64,000 nucleotides of DNA from Nitritalea halalkaliphila LW7 (lineage in GTDB: Bacteria; Bacteroidota; Bacteroidia; Cytophagales; Cyclobacteriaceae): positions 1 to 64,000 of the forward strand of contig NZ_AJYA01000016.1 of NCBI RefSeq assembly GCF_000265075.1, written 5' to 3'. The notes below the pieces were generated by a model. The model was given only the letters and a program-made list of their open reading frames with translations. It was not told the origin of the DNA and made no database searches. Below, one piece after another: positions 47,720-58,449 of this stretch (positions are counted from its first letter, which is position 1; the number at the start of each line of letters is the position of its first letter). A program made the translations under genes and the position numbers.

Positions 47720-49517
47720 ATGCTAACGCAAAAACAATCAATTAACGGAGGAGAATTCCTTATTAAGGAAACCCAAGCCCAAGATATCTTTATCTTCGAA
47801 GAGTTTAATGAGGAGCAGCGCATGATGGCGCAGGCTTGTCAGGATTTCATCGACACCGAAATTACTCCGAAGATGGAGGAAATCGATTCGATGAAGCACC
47901 CTGAATTAGTGCCAGCTATTTTTAAGAAAGCAGGAGAGCTCGGTCTTTTAGGTATTTCAGTGCCTGAAGAATTCGGGGGGATGGGAATGAGCTTTAACAC
48001 CTCGATGCTAATCGCAGATATCATCGGAGCTGCTGGAGCCTTCTCTACCACTTACGGAGCACATACAGGTATCGGTACTCTTCCGATCTTGTACTATGGA
48101 AATGAGGAGCAGAAATCCAAGTATCTTCCTAAGCTAGCGACAGGCGAGTGGGCAGCTTGCTACTGCTTGACCGAGCCAGATGCAGGTTCTGATGCTAATA
48201 GCGGTAAAACCAAAGCCGTACTTACCGAAGATGGTAAGCATTATGTCATTAATGGTCAGAAAATGTGGATCTCGAATGCGGGATTTGCGGATATTTTCAT
48301 CGTGTTCGCGAAAATAGAAGACGATAAAAATTTGACTGCCTTTATCGTAGAGAAGGATTTCGGTGGCATCACCATGAACGAGGAGGAGAAGAAAATGGGT
48401 ATTAAGGGTTCTTCGACCCGCCAGGTGTTCTTTAACGACTGCAAGGTGCCTGTAGAAAACATGCTCTCCGATCGTGGTAATGGGTTTAAAATCGCCGTAA
48501 ACATCCTAAACATCGGACGTATCAAGTTAGGTGCAGGTGTCCTAGGTGGATGTAGAACGGTTATCTCCCATGCCATCAAGTATTCTACAGAACGTAAGCA
48601 GTTCGGAGTGTCCATCAATACCTTCGGTGCCATAAAATCTAAAATCGCTGAAATGGCAGTGAAGACTTTCGTGAGTGAGTCCCTCTCTTACCGTGCGGGT
48701 CAGGATGTAGAAGACCGTATCGCTGCGCTTATCGAGGAAGGTATGGATCCTACGGAAGCGAAATTAAAAGGAGTAGAGCAGTTCGCGATCGAATGTGCGA
48801 TTTCTAAAATCCATGGCTCGGAGGTTCTGGATTATGTCGTGGATCAGGGCGTACAGGTATATGGTGGTATGGGCTATTCGGCCGATGCACCGATGGAGCG
48901 TGCCTATCGTGATGCCCGTATCGCACGTATCTACGAAGGTACAAATGAAATCAACCGTATGCTTATGGTAGGAATGCTCCTTAAGCGTGCGATGAAAGGA
49001 GAGGTGAATCTCTTCGATCCTGCTATGGCCGTATCGAAAGAGCTTACTTCTGTACCAAGCTTCGATTCTATCGACACTTCTGAGCTTTTCGCAGCAGAAA
49101 AAGAAGTGATTAAAAAGCTGAAGAAGGTCTTCCTCATGGTAGGCGGTAAAGCGGCGATGGCTCTGCAGGATCGCATCGAGTCTGAGCAGGAAATCATGAT
49201 GAACCTCGCAGATGTGATGATCGAAATTTATGCTGCAGAATCTGCTATCCTACGGGCTGAGAAACTTGCCGAGCATCCAAGGTGAGGAAGCGACAAAGCA
49301 TCAGATCAACATGGCGCGTATTTATCTAGCAGAAGCAGCAGATAAAATCAATGTGGCAGCAAAAGAAGCCATCGCCTCTTTCACGAAGGGTGATGAGCAG
49401 AAAGTGATGCTCATGGGCTTGAAGCGCTTCACTAAAATGGATCTAATCGATACACGTTCTTTACGTCGTGAGATCGCAGATTACATGATCGAAAAAGGAA
49501 AATACCCCTTTTCTTAA
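47720..49517 (+). CDS. fadE: Acyl-CoA dehydrogenase (FadE-like), one frameshift
   Basis: FAD enzyme that starts each beta-oxidation cycle. Family motifs: CYCLTEPDAGSDANSG for acyl-CoA and FAD binding, MWISNAGFADIFIVFAKI, RKQFGVSINTFGAIKSKIAE, and YEGTNEINRML with the catalytic glutamate. A long C-terminal extension gives a total of about 598 residues, as in Bacillus FadE. The break at 49268-49275 looks like one extra base: the first frame ends LRAEKLAEHPR, the other reads SIQGEEATKHQINMARIYLA and matches family spacing. It is the last gene of the operon and is followed by a terminator. Confidence 0.92.
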
Positions 49518-49550
49518 TAAGCTGAAGTGCCCCTAAGTAAATAAGTGTAA

Positions 49551-49580
49551 GGCCTCCTATTCGTAGGAGGCCTTTTTTTT
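49551..49580 (+). terminator. Terminator of the marR-fadN-fadA-fadE operon
   Basis: GGCCTCCTA (49551-49559) and TAGGAGGCC (49564-49572) form a perfect nine-base-pair stem closed by a TTCG tetraloop, followed by eight T. Strong. Confidence 0.95.
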
Positions 49581-49674
49581 ATAGAAATACCTTTCGATCG
49601 GATTTTGGAAAAAGTAAAAGCCTTATGTGATAAAAGGAACAGATTTTGGCAGCAGAGCGGCGTAAATTGCGTGT

Positions 49675-50938
49675 ATGTCTGTTTTAAAGTCAAATACTTC
49701 TAATAAAATCACTTTAGGTCTGCGAGAAAATTGGCAACAGTTCGCACTTCTCGTACTGGTTAATGCTTTCGTAGGCGGTATGATCGGAATGGAGAGAAGT
49801 ATTTTACCGGAATTTGCCTCCGTTCGCTTCGGGCTAGTTTCTACCTCAGTGATGCTTACGTTTATTCTTGCATTCGGCATCTCGAAGGCCATCGCAAACT
49901 ACTATACAGGCCGTTTAGCGCAGCGATTAGGTAGAAAAAAGCTCTTAGTAGTGGGCTGGATTATAGCCCTTCCCGTACCGATGCTACTTTTAGTTGCCCC
50001 CACATGGAACTGGGTCATAGCAGCTAATATCCTACTGGGTATCAGCCAAGGGTTAACGTGGAGTGCCGCGGTGATTATGAAAATCGACCTCGTGGGACAA
50101 AAAAATAGGGGTTTCGCCATGGGCATTAATGAGTTTGCAGGTTATTTTGCCGTAGGCCTAATCGCTTTTCTTACAGGTCTTGTCGCATCGAATTTTGGTG
50201 TCCATCCCTATCCTTTTTACCTCGGTATAGGTATTAGTTTATTGGGTCTATTCTTTTCAGTTTTTTTCGTCAAAGATACTATACAGCACATGCAGGCTGA
50301 ATCTTCAGCGCCAGAGCTTAGTACGCAAGCTATCTTTCCCAATATTTTTTTGGCCACAACATTTAGTAACAAGACCTTAAGTACAGTTACACAGGCTGGC
50401 CTAATAAATAATTTAAACGATGGCATGATTTGGGGACTTCTGCCTGTTTTACTCCTCCAAAACCAGTTTTCTACCGCAGATGCCGCTATTTTAACCGCAT
50501 TGTATCCCACCGTATGGGGCTTGGGTCAACTTTTCACAGGAAAATTAGCGGATGTATTGGCGAAAAAGCCTCTCTTGGTGATGGGGAATGCTGGCGCAAG
50601 GGGTGGCCATCATCGGCATTACCATCTGGACTTCCTTTACAGGGATCGCGCTGATGGCTGTGGTACTTGGCTTGGGTACCGCACTGGTTTATCCGACATT
50701 CTTGGCCACTATAGCCAGCGCCACACACCCTAGCCAGAGGGCCGAAAGTATCGGGACTTTCCGACTTTGGAGGGATCTTGGATATGCCTTCGGGGCGATG
50801 TTATCGGGAGTTTTAGCAGATTATTTTGGTATCTCCGCGGCTATCGTCACCATCGGTGCCCTAACCATAGCCTCAGGGGTATTGATCCTGCTGCGAATGC
50901 CGAATGGAAAGGAAGTCATGCACGAAATGAATCCATGA
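49675..50938 (+). CDS. Major facilitator superfamily transporter, one frameshift
   Basis: About 421 residues after correction, 12 predicted helices. The TM1 start NWQQFALLVLVNAFVGGMIG, the loop RLAQRLGRKKLLVVGW (the MFS A-motif region) and IGISLLGLFFSVFFVKDT are clear. One base is missing in the GGGG at 50583-50586: LLVMG-MLAQGVAIIGITIW joins the C-terminal frame, which ends RMPNGKEVMHEMNP. The substrate is unknown. It lies alone between the fadE terminator and a convergent enzyme gene. Confidence 0.85.
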
Positions 50939-50965
50939 TATATGGAGAAATACTTCGAAAAAATG

Positions 50966-52033
50966 TCAGGACAGAAGAGCTCCCTCCGTGTTGAAGACTA
51001 AAATGCCATCTACTGCCGAGTAGTGGAGCGCTTCGCGCAATTTTTCCACCTCCGAATCCTGTACCAAGGAACGCACCGCAGCCATGCCCGCCACTCCTGA
51101 AGCGCCAAAATCTACCTGCCCTTTAAAAAACTGAAGGGTCGCTGCTGCTGCCTCTTCACTAATAGTTAGCGCCCCCCGACTTAATGCACGTAAAATGGGC
51201 CAAGCTAAACTGGAAGGAATGCCACACTGCAAGCCTCCCATAGTGGTCGGCCCTTCGAATTCAGGTGCTCTTCGATATCCTGCCTCCAAACTGCTCAGAA
51301 ATCCCGCCGATCCTTCGGGCTCCACCAGCAGCACCTGCGGCATCTCCCTTCCAAAGCGTTCATACAAATAAAGCGCCACGGCAGCTGCCCAAGAGCCTAC
51401 GCCTACTTGCAAAAACACCCAGCTATTCTGCGATAAACGCTTAAAAACACCCTGCCGTTCCAGCTCTATCAGGTGCGTTCGATAGCCCGCCATGATCCAA
51501 GAGGGAATCTCCGTGTAGCCTTCCCAAGCAGTATCTTGAACGCATGTAAGGCCCCTTACCTGACTTTGCGCCAGCGCAAAGGCGACCGTCTCATCATAAT
51601 TCAAGTCTAACTGCTGAACCTCAGCACCCTCTTTTTCAATCGCTAACTTGCGAGCAGCCGACACCTCCCGAGGTACGAAAATCAATGCAGGCAAGCCCTC
51701 CCGTGCGGCGGACCAAGCCAGTGAGCGCCCATGATTTCCATCTGTGGCAGTGCAGACCCCTTGTATGGAGGGTTCGCGTTCCAGTAGGCGGTGTAGAGCA
51801 TAGGAGGCACCCAGCGCCTTAAAGGCCTGAAGCCCGAAACGCTCGCTTTCATCTTTTATGAAAATCGGCGCCGGACAGTGTGCTAAGCGCTGTAGTCGCA
51901 CAGGAGCCATCCGATAAGCCGGTAATCGTTCATGATAAGCGATGGCCCGATTGTCCTGCAGCATTTCCAGCTGCGCGGCACTGAGCCCTATGTTAAAATC
52001 GGGGTTTTGGAGGTAAAAACGTCGAATCGCCAT
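50966..52033 (-). CDS. dpaL: Diaminopropionate ammonia-lyase-like PLP enzyme
   Basis: A 355-residue fold-type II PLP enzyme. The PLP lysine is in FGLQAFKALGASYAL (Lys72, preceded by IFIKDESERFGL, both typical of DpaL/YgeX). ATDGNHGRSLAWSAAREG and GVGSWAAAV are phosphate-binding loops; GLQCGIPSSLAWPIL is a DpaL-like segment. DpaL breaks 2,3-diaminopropionate to pyruvate and ammonia; a threonine-dehydratase-like activity is possible. Its start lies four bases after the stop of the sensor kinase gene on the same strand, so the two may be co-transcribed, which is an odd pairing. Confidence 0.78.
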   Translation of the reverse strand: MAIRRFYLQNPDFNIGLSAAQLEMLQDNRAIAYHERLPAYRMAPVRLQRLAHCPAPIFIKDESERFGLQAFKALGASYALHRLLEREPSIQGVCTATDGNHGRSLAWSAAREGLPALIFVPREVSAARKLAIEKEGAEVQQLDLNYDETVAFALAQSQVRGLTCVQDTAWEGYTEIPSWIMAGYRTHLIELERQGVFKRLSQNSWVFLQVGVGSWAAAVALYLYERFGREMPQVLLVEPEGSAGFLSSLEAGYRRAPEFEGPTTMGGLQCGIPSSLAWPILRALSRGALTISEEAAAATLQFFKGQVDFGASGVAGMAAVRSLVQDSEVEKLREALHYSAVDGILVFNTEGALLS

Positions 52034-52037
52034 CAGC

Positions 52038-53879
52038 TTAAAAGGTTTTTAGCGGCATGTCCAAGCATACTAAGGTGCCCGTGCCGTCTGCATGTAGATC
52101 TTCTACAGCGTAAACGATAGGGAAAGCGTTTCGTTCACGCATCAGCTCGATGCGTTCTTTGATGATTCCTGTGGCCTTAGAGACATGACCGCGCACTTGC
52201 TGGGCATAGAGTGCCGCAGAAGCTGCCCGTCCGATCCCATCGTCTTCCACTTCTATCCGAATAGGGGCGCCCTCATCCGTAGCGCCAGCCACCTTCGGTA
52301 AAATCCGTAGGGTCAGGTGACCTCCAGGAGCACGATGGCGAAGTCCATGTTCGATGGCATTTTCCAGCAGGGGCTGTAGTAGCATCACGGGGAGACGCAC
52401 ACCCAGATGTTGCAGCTCCGCTGCCACGTCTACCTCATAGCGAAAGTGCCCCGGGAAGCGCAACTGCTGCAGCTGCACATAGTGCTGAAGAAACTGTAGC
52501 TCCTCCTCCAGGTCGATAAATTCCTGCTCGGATGCATCTAGGGCCTTGCGCATCAGCTGGGAAAAGGCATTCAAGTAGCTATCAGCGTCGGCCACGCGCT
52601 CCTGCAGAACGACGGACCGCAAGGCGTTAAGGGCATTGAATAAAAAGTGGGGGTTCATCTGACCCCGCCGCCAGCGCTGTTCAGCGTCCAACTGTACGAT
52701 ACGGCTTTCCAAGCTCTTTTTACTGGTATAGGTATAGCCTGCGATAAGTAGAAGCAGCAGGGTGCCCAGGCCACCAGCCAGGAGGGTATTACGGCGTGCG
52801 AGCTGCAGCTGCTGAATTTCATTCGCCTGCGAGAGGGCTAGAATTTCAGTTTCCTTTTGGCTTAGATCGAATTTAGCTTGCATTTCCGCCACCTGCTCGT
52901 TTCGCTCCAGTAAGGCCAGGCTGTCCGCCTCCTCGCGTGAGCGGGTAGATAGCGCATAGGCCAGCTGAAAATCTCCCCTAAGCGCGGCCAGAGCAGCCTG
53001 TGCATCCAAAATCCGTAGCCCCATTTTAGGAGAGCCGATTTGAAGGGCCTTTTCAGCGGCCTGCGCGTAGTACGACTCCGCCAGCGCGTAAGTTGCTGCC
53101 TCCAGCTGGTAGAGCTGCGCCAGATTAAAATAGGAATGCATCATAAGAAAATGCTCTCCGATCTCCTCTTCTATCTGTAAGGCCAGCTCATAATTCGCGA
53201 TGGCCTCTTGGGTACGCCCTTCCTTTTCGAAGACCCCGCCCAAGTAGTTTAGGCTATACGCTTGACCCACGGGATTTTCTAAGGACACCTGCAGCTCGTA
53301 GGCCCGATTTAAGAAGTCCTTAGCTTCTTCGAAGCGCTCCAGACGTGCATATAAATTTCCTAAATTGCCAGAAATGACAGCGATACCTGGCAGGTGATTC
53401 AGCCGATTCATAAAGGCAAGGGCTTTTTTTAGGTACTCCTCAGCCTGTTTTAGATCGTCTAATTCCTGATAAATGGCAGCAATATTATTCAGCGTTCGTG
53501 CCGCCATCATGCCATCGTCTAATGCCGTAAAAAGTGTACTCGCCTCCAGCAGATACTGTAGCGCCTGCTCCATCTGAGACTGCCAAGCATAAAGCGAACC
53601 GATCCGCATGGCCGCCTCCGCACGCAGGTCCTGAAGAAATGCCTGATCAGCAGTTCCACGGTAGGCTTGCTCGCAGGTTTGTATGGCCAGCGTGTAGTCC
53701 CCAGCCCGCTGAAGCTGTTCCGCACTGTCGATAAGGGCACGGTATTCCTCACGCTCAGGAGAGGGGTTTTGCCTGGCGGCAAGGGGGCCGAAGCTGATCC
53801 AATAGCAGCAAAGCAAGCACCAAAATAGGGAAGGTGCGACTTTACATCGGGTGAGTGGGGATAGAACAGGGCGATTCAA
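52038..53879 (-). CDS. TPR-containing sensor histidine kinase (LytS/YehU-type HisKA_7TM-like His_kinase)
   Basis: A 613-residue two-component sensor. N-terminal signal/anchor (SLFWCLLCCYWISFG), then periplasmic TPR repeats (about residues 55-310, for example LNNIAAIYQELDDLKQAEEY), one membrane helix at about 366-386 (LLAGGLGTLLLLLIAGYTYT), then the His_kinase domain with RRGQMNPHFLFNALNALRS (phosphoacceptor His411) and a GHKL ATPase (LLQPLLENAIEHGLRHRA with N box, VEDDGIGRAAS with G1). Such kinases usually partner a LytTR-domain response regulator, but none is next to it here. The TPR module may sense a protein or peptide. Confidence 0.87.
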   Translation of the reverse strand: MNRPVLSPLTRCKVAPSLFWCLLCCYWISFGPLAARQNPSPEREEYRALIDSAEQLQRAGDYTLAIQTCEQAYRGTADQAFLQDLRAEAAMRIGSLYAWQSQMEQALQYLLEASTLFTALDDGMMAARTLNNIAAIYQELDDLKQAEEYLKKALAFMNRLNHLPGIAVISGNLGNLYARLERFEEAKDFLNRAYELQVSLENPVGQAYSLNYLGGVFEKEGRTQEAIANYELALQIEEEIGEHFLMMHSYFNLAQLYQLEAATYALAESYYAQAAEKALQIGSPKMGLRILDAQAALAALRGDFQLAYALSTRSREEADSLALLERNEQVAEMQAKFDLSQKETEILALSQANEIQQLQLARRNTLLAGGLGTLLLLLIAGYTYTSKKSLESRIVQLDAEQRWRRGQMNPHFLFNALNALRSVVLQERVADADSYLNAFSQLMRKALDASEQEFIDLEEELQFLQHYVQLQQLRFPGHFRYEVDVAAELQHLGVRLPVMLLQPLLENAIEHGLRHRAPGGHLTLRILPKVAGATDEGAPIRIEVEDDGIGRAASAALYAQQVRGHVSKATGIIKERIELMRERNAFPIVYAVEDLHADGTGTLVCLDMPLKTF

Positions 53880-54098
53880 GGTACTTGTAGTTTGGGCTTA
53901 TCAGTGAAATTACACACATTTTTACCAATTTAAAAGCGGGAAATAGGGTTTTAACCTACCAAGTTTTTAGTTTTTTTTACTGTTTATATTCAGCCTAAGA
54001 AGCTATCGGGTATAGCTAGCTAAGAATATTTAATAAGGGATCCTTTGAATAAGACAAAATTTAGCGTAGCTTTCCCTTAAATTCAAGATGCAGCAACT

Positions 54099-54677
54099 AT
54101 GAAAACTATTTTGAAACCGCTAGCCGGCGCATTTTTATTCCTGTGCCTGCTCGGACCATTAAGTGGCTACGCTCAAGAGGTGAACCCCGGAAAAGCACCA
54201 GGGTCGAATAACTTTTTTATTGAACTTGGTGGCCCTTCCTTGATTTATTCCTTTAACTATGACTTCCGCTTTGATCGCAGCCAGCGTGACGGCTGGGGAA
54301 TGCGCGCAGGTCTGGGAGGATTCTACCGCCGAGAGCCACGATGGGATTCCTCGGAAGGCATGCTCGTAGTCCCCGTACAGATTAATAGGCTGTATGGGAA
54401 TGGCAAGCATTTCTTCGAAGTAGGTGGAGGGGCTAGCTTCGTTTACTTCCAAGATACCTTTACCGACTGGAATACCCAGCGACCTGTTCGCCGTAACGAT
54501 TACGACTTTATCCTCGACCTGGGGGAAACCCCCTCCTTAATGGGTACCTTTACCCTGGGATATCGCTTAGTTCCAGAGAAAAGTGGCTTCCTGTTTCGTG
54601 CGCAGATGACGCCTATATTTAATCAAAATGGCTTTTGGCCTTTCTGGTTCGGGGTGAGCTTTGGCTATTCTTTTTAA
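54099..54677 (+). CDS. Hypothetical outer-membrane or secreted beta-barrel-like protein
   Basis: A 192-residue protein with signal peptide (MKTILKPLAGAFLFLCLLGP to SGYAQE) and alternating aromatic/glycine beta-strand pattern (GMRAGLGGFYRREPRW, HFFEVGGGASFVYFQD, FTLGYRLVPEKSGFLFRAQM) ending in FWFGVSFGYSF, with a terminal Phe as often in outer-membrane barrels. No family is recognised. It is monocistronic with a strong terminator behind it. Confidence 0.65.
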   Translation: MKTILKPLAGAFLFLCLLGPLSGYAQEVNPGKAPGSNNFFIELGGPSLIYSFNYDFRFDRSQRDGWGMRAGLGGFYRREPRWDSSEGMLVVPVQINRLYGNGKHFFEVGGGASFVYFQDTFTDWNTQRPVRRNDYDFILDLGETPSLMGTFTLGYRLVPEKSGFLFRAQMTPIFNQNGFWPFWFGVSFGYSF

Positions 54678-54716
54678 GCACGAAGCAAAGCCAGAAAGGG
54701 GCTGGCCCGCACATAC

Positions 54717-54758
54717 GAAAGCCCTTCTCCATACCTGAAAGGGAGGAGAAGGGCTTTC
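54717..54758. terminator. Bidirectional terminator
   Basis: GAAAGCCCTTCTCC (54717-54730) pairs perfectly with GGAGAAGGGCTTTC (54745-54758). It lies between the convergent barrel gene and the epimerase gene. Confidence 0.9.
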
Positions 54759-54796
54759 ATTTTAGCCTACATACTTGGGGCACTCAGGCCTTCCGG

Positions 54797-55664
54797 TTAG
54801 ACGTAGTCCGCTTTAGCCAGATAGTTAAAGCTGCGCTCGATAGATTCCATCGGCTCATAATTATAGCGCTCTACCTCTACGAAATAGTGGCGCATGCCCC
54901 CCGCCTTACGCGCAGTATGAAAAATAGATGCAAAATCCATTTCCCCACTCTCGCCGATTTCCTTTTCGTCTTTTATATGGAGAAGTTCAAAGCGCCCAGG
55001 GTGTTTTTCCATAAATTCCACCGGCGATACCCCGGCCTTTTGGCACCAGTACACGTCCAGCTCAAATGTCACCAGCTCAGGATTGGTTTCCTCGATTAAA
55101 AAGTCGAGCATGCGTACATCACCCACCTGTCGGAATTCCCAGTCATGGTTATGGAAGCCGAATTTCAGTCCGCGCTCCGCGCAAATAGCCCCAATAGTAT
55201 CGTAATACTTCACCCATGCCGCTAAAGCAGCCTTGGTCTCAGGCACCGGCATCGCAGGCTTTACCAAATAAGTCGCCCCTAAAACGGCATGATCATCAGC
55301 AGCTTTTTTCCAAAAATCTGTGGCATACTGTGTTCCTGCTGGATCAAATTCCGGTCCCATCACATGGGCCGAACGCACCTGTAAACCTAAGCCGTCTATA
55401 AAACCCTTAAACTCTGTCGGGCGCATCGTATAAATTTTTCATCGGCATAACTGGCCGTCTCCAGCTCTTTATAGCCGATCTCCGCCACCCGTTCTAGCTG
55501 CGCCTTGCGTGTGCCTGCATATTATCGCGGATGGAGTATAACTGAAGGCCGATGGTTTTTTCGTGTCTTTTCGCCCAGCCGATTCCTGGACTGAGTAGCG
55601 TTCCCGCCAGCACCGTTCCGCTTAGTGCGAGAAATGTTCGCCGGTCATAAGGGTTCTTTTTCAT
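54797..55664 (-). CDS. Tat-exported sugar phosphate isomerase/epimerase-like protein, two frameshifts
   Basis: The N-terminus MKKNPYDRRTFLALSGTVLA at 55664 has a twin-arginine (RR) signal, followed by KTIGLQLYSIRDNM; this short frame ends at a stop and a second frame gives KAQLERVAEIGYKELETASY. A further shift near 55431-55436 leads to YTMRPTEFKGFIDGLGL and the rest of a TIM-barrel isomerase (FGFHNHDWEFRQVGDVRMLD, FELDVYWCQKAG, ELLHIKDEKE). Two one-base losses (about 55513-55518 and 55431-55436) explain everything. The metal ligands typical of the xylose-isomerase-like fold (Glu, His, Asp, His-containing loops) are present. Substrate unknown; it lies 42 bases after fbpC. Confidence 0.78.
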
Positions 55665-55706
55665 GGGTTAACTTGGTTTATATAGGTTTAAAATAATGCT
55701 CGGAGC

Positions 55707-56766
55707 TTATACCGCCTCTGCCGTCGCATACTGAAGCAGTCGGAAGGCCAGCAGCCCAGATTCGGGTAAAACCATGTCTGCCGCTACCCGAATGCTGATT
55801 CTCTTTCCGAATTCATCGCTCAATTTAACGATTTGATGGTCGCCATAGTAGTTTACCTTATATAAACGGCCGAAAAGAAGGGGGTGGCTAGGGTCATCTG
55901 TCTTTTTTGCCTCCGGCAAAAGCTGCGCATGCTCAGGGCGAAAAAGGATCTGTACCTTCGTTCTATACTCCCCCGCTCGTGGATCGGGAATGTAACCGAA
56001 ATCGGTATAAAAGCCTTCCGTAGTAGCACTGGCCAAAATGGCATTTTGCTTGCCAAAAAAGTTAGCCACATACGCATTCGCGGGTTGTTCATAAAGCGTG
56101 CGAGGCACATCTACCTGCTGCAGTCTGCCTTCATGTAAAATGGCGATTCGATCCGCGGTCGATAGCGCATCTCGTGTGTCATGGGTCACAAAGATGGCCG
56201 TAATCCCCGTTTTTTTAATGATAAGGCGGATTTCTTCTCGAACCTGATCTTTTAAGACAGCATCCAGATTCGAGAAAGGTTCGTCCATCAGCAGAATTTT
56301 AGGATTGGGTGCGATCGCCCGTGCCAGTGCCACACGCTGCTGCTGCCCGCCAGAGAGCTGATGTGGGTATTTTTTTACACTTTCCTGTAGTCCGACCAGG
56401 CGGAGCGTGTTCATGGCCACGGTTTCTTGATCCTTTCTACTGCCTTTTAATCCGTAGCATACATTTTCCAAGAGGGTGAGGTGAGGAAAAAGCGCATAAT
56501 CCTGGAAGACCATGCCGATTTGGCGCTCATGCGCCGGCACCGTAAAACTACCTGAGACTGACTTTCTTTATTTAGAAGGCGGATATTACCCGAATTCGGA
56601 TGCTCTAAACCCGCGATTAAGCGAAGCAAAGTCGTCTTTCCAGAGCCACTTTCCCCGATCAGGCCACGATCTCTCCCTCTTCTACGTCCAAATCCAGGTC
56701 GCGTACAGCATAAGATTTCGAACTGCTGTAGCGCTTCGATATTCCCTTAAGTTTTAATAAGGTCAT
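55707..56766 (-). CDS. fbpC: Ferric iron ABC transporter ATP-binding protein (FbpC-like), two frameshifts
   Basis: Three overlapping pieces: the N-terminus [20 protein letters not shown] from 56766, the Walker [20 protein letters not shown] in a second frame, and [20 protein letters not shown], signature [15 protein letters not shown], Walker [13 protein letters not shown] and switch His FVTHD in a third. A C lost at 56662-56665 ([12 protein letters not shown]) and a base lost at about 56551-56575 join them. A TOBE-like C-terminal region follows. Corrected length is about 353 residues, as for FbpC. It drives iron import with FbpB and FbpA just upstream on the same strand. Confidence 0.85.
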
Positions 56767-56787
56767 GCTTAAGCTTAGGTGAATAAA

Positions 56788-58438
56788 TTAAGCGCGCCTC
56801 TTAATCAGTTTATTTAAAACGATAATGGGAATAATTCCTGTTAGAATAATGACTAAGGAAGCGCTGGCCGATTCTGCTATCATCTCATTCGTAGCCATAT
56901 CGAATGCCTTCGTGGCTAGGGTATGATAGTTGAAGGGCCTAAGGATCAAAGTTAAGGGTAATTCCTTTAAAACATCCACAAAGACGAGCAGAATGCCCGA
57001 AATCAAGCTTGTTTTTACTAATGGCAGTTCGATTTTTCGTAAGGTACGCGTGCTTCTACTTCCTAACAGTCGGCTGGCCTCATGCACATGCATGCCCACC
57101 TTTTCGAAACCGGCTTCTACGGGGTTATAGCCTACCGCCATAAAACGTACGATATAGGCGAAGACCAGCACGAAGAGCGTGCCCGAAAGAACGAGCCCCA
57201 GCGTTTCCTTCGACACGAAGGTCGCATAAAGCCACTTGTCTAAGGCTAAAGCGGGTATCAGGACGCCCACGGCGATCACGGCTCCCGGGATGGCATAGCC
57301 TAAAGTGGCCACTTTTACCAGCGCTTTCATCTCCCGAAAAGGAGAGAGCCGCAGTGCGTACAGTAAGACCACACTTAAAAAAACGACCAGCGCCCCCGTC
57401 GTGGCAGCGAGGGTAAAACTTCTGTAAATAAGCGTAAAAAATGCCGCATCGATGACTTTCGCATAGGTGAGCTTCGCCCAGTACAGCAGCTGTAAAAAGG
57501 GAATAAAAAAGCTAACCGCGAAAAGTAGGCCGCAGAGTAAGGTGAGCAGTCCCTGACGAGCTGGACTTAACTTCAGACGGACGAGCGGCTTGTTCAGACC
57601 ATTAACATTACTGTAACGGCGCTGTCCGCGCTGCTTCGACTCGATAAAAAGAATACTGAAGACAAAAACCATGAGCAAGGCCGCCAAATAAATGGCTGTG
57701 TTCGCATCGCCCATCGAAAACCAGCTACGAAAAATTCCGGTCGTGAAGGTGCTGACGCCAAAGTACTTTACCGTACCATAATCATTCAGTACCTCCATGG
57801 CCGCCAGTGCGATCCCCGCCACGATAGCAGGTCGCGCCATAGGCAAAGCTACCTTGAAAAAGGTTTTGGTACGGCTCATCCCCAGCAGATAGGAAGCCTC
57901 CTGCAGGGTCTTGGACTGCTGAATGAAGGAACTCCTGCTGATTAGGTACACGTAAGGAAATAGGGTGATGGAAAGAATAAAAATGGCGCCAGGCAGGTTC
58001 ATCAGGTCAACTAAGCTCCCCTTCACCTGAATGTCCAGGCTATTACGTAGGAAACTTTGGATCGGCCCCGCATAATCTAATAGGCCCACATAGGTGTAGG
58101 CCATGATATAGCCCGGAAAAGCTAAGGCAAAATCAGTAGCCATTCGAACCACTTGCGCCCTGGAAAATCGTACGTTGAGACGAACCAAGCGCTGCTTACA
58201 CCCAGTAAAAAGGTAAAACACGCCACCCCCACTAAGAGGAGTAGCGTGTTTTGAAAATAATGCGGAAGTAGGTTTTCAGCCATGTGCGTCCACGTTTCCC
58301 CCGGACGCTCGAAAAGCTTGACGAAAATCGTCAGCAAAGGCGTGGCCACCAGGCCAAAATAGCCAGCGCATAAGCTGTCCATTTGTTCCACCAATACAGC
58401 TTTTTCCCGCTGCTACGCTCTGCTACTTCTGTACGCAT
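56788..58438 (-). CDS. fbpB: Ferric iron ABC transporter permease (FbpB-like), two frameshifts
   Basis: About 550 residues after correction, double-length permease with two BPD_transp_1 domains. Start at 58438 (MRTEVAERSSGKKLYWWNKW). A C missing at about 58351-58356 joins YALAILALVATPLLTIFVKL, another at 58123-58128 joins EWLLILPLAFPGYIMAYTYV. EAA-loop-type motifs are SYLLGMSRTKTFFKVALPMA and ASRLLGSRSTRTLRKIELPL, which contact the ATPase. The gene lies 11 bases after fbpA and 21 before fbpC. Confidence 0.85.
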
Positions 58439-58449
58439 TTTACTTGTTT

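Noticed and set aside
48256-48633. 125-residue minus-strand frame inside fadE
   Set aside because: Shadow of the acyl-CoA dehydrogenase, which carries the catalytic and FAD motifs.
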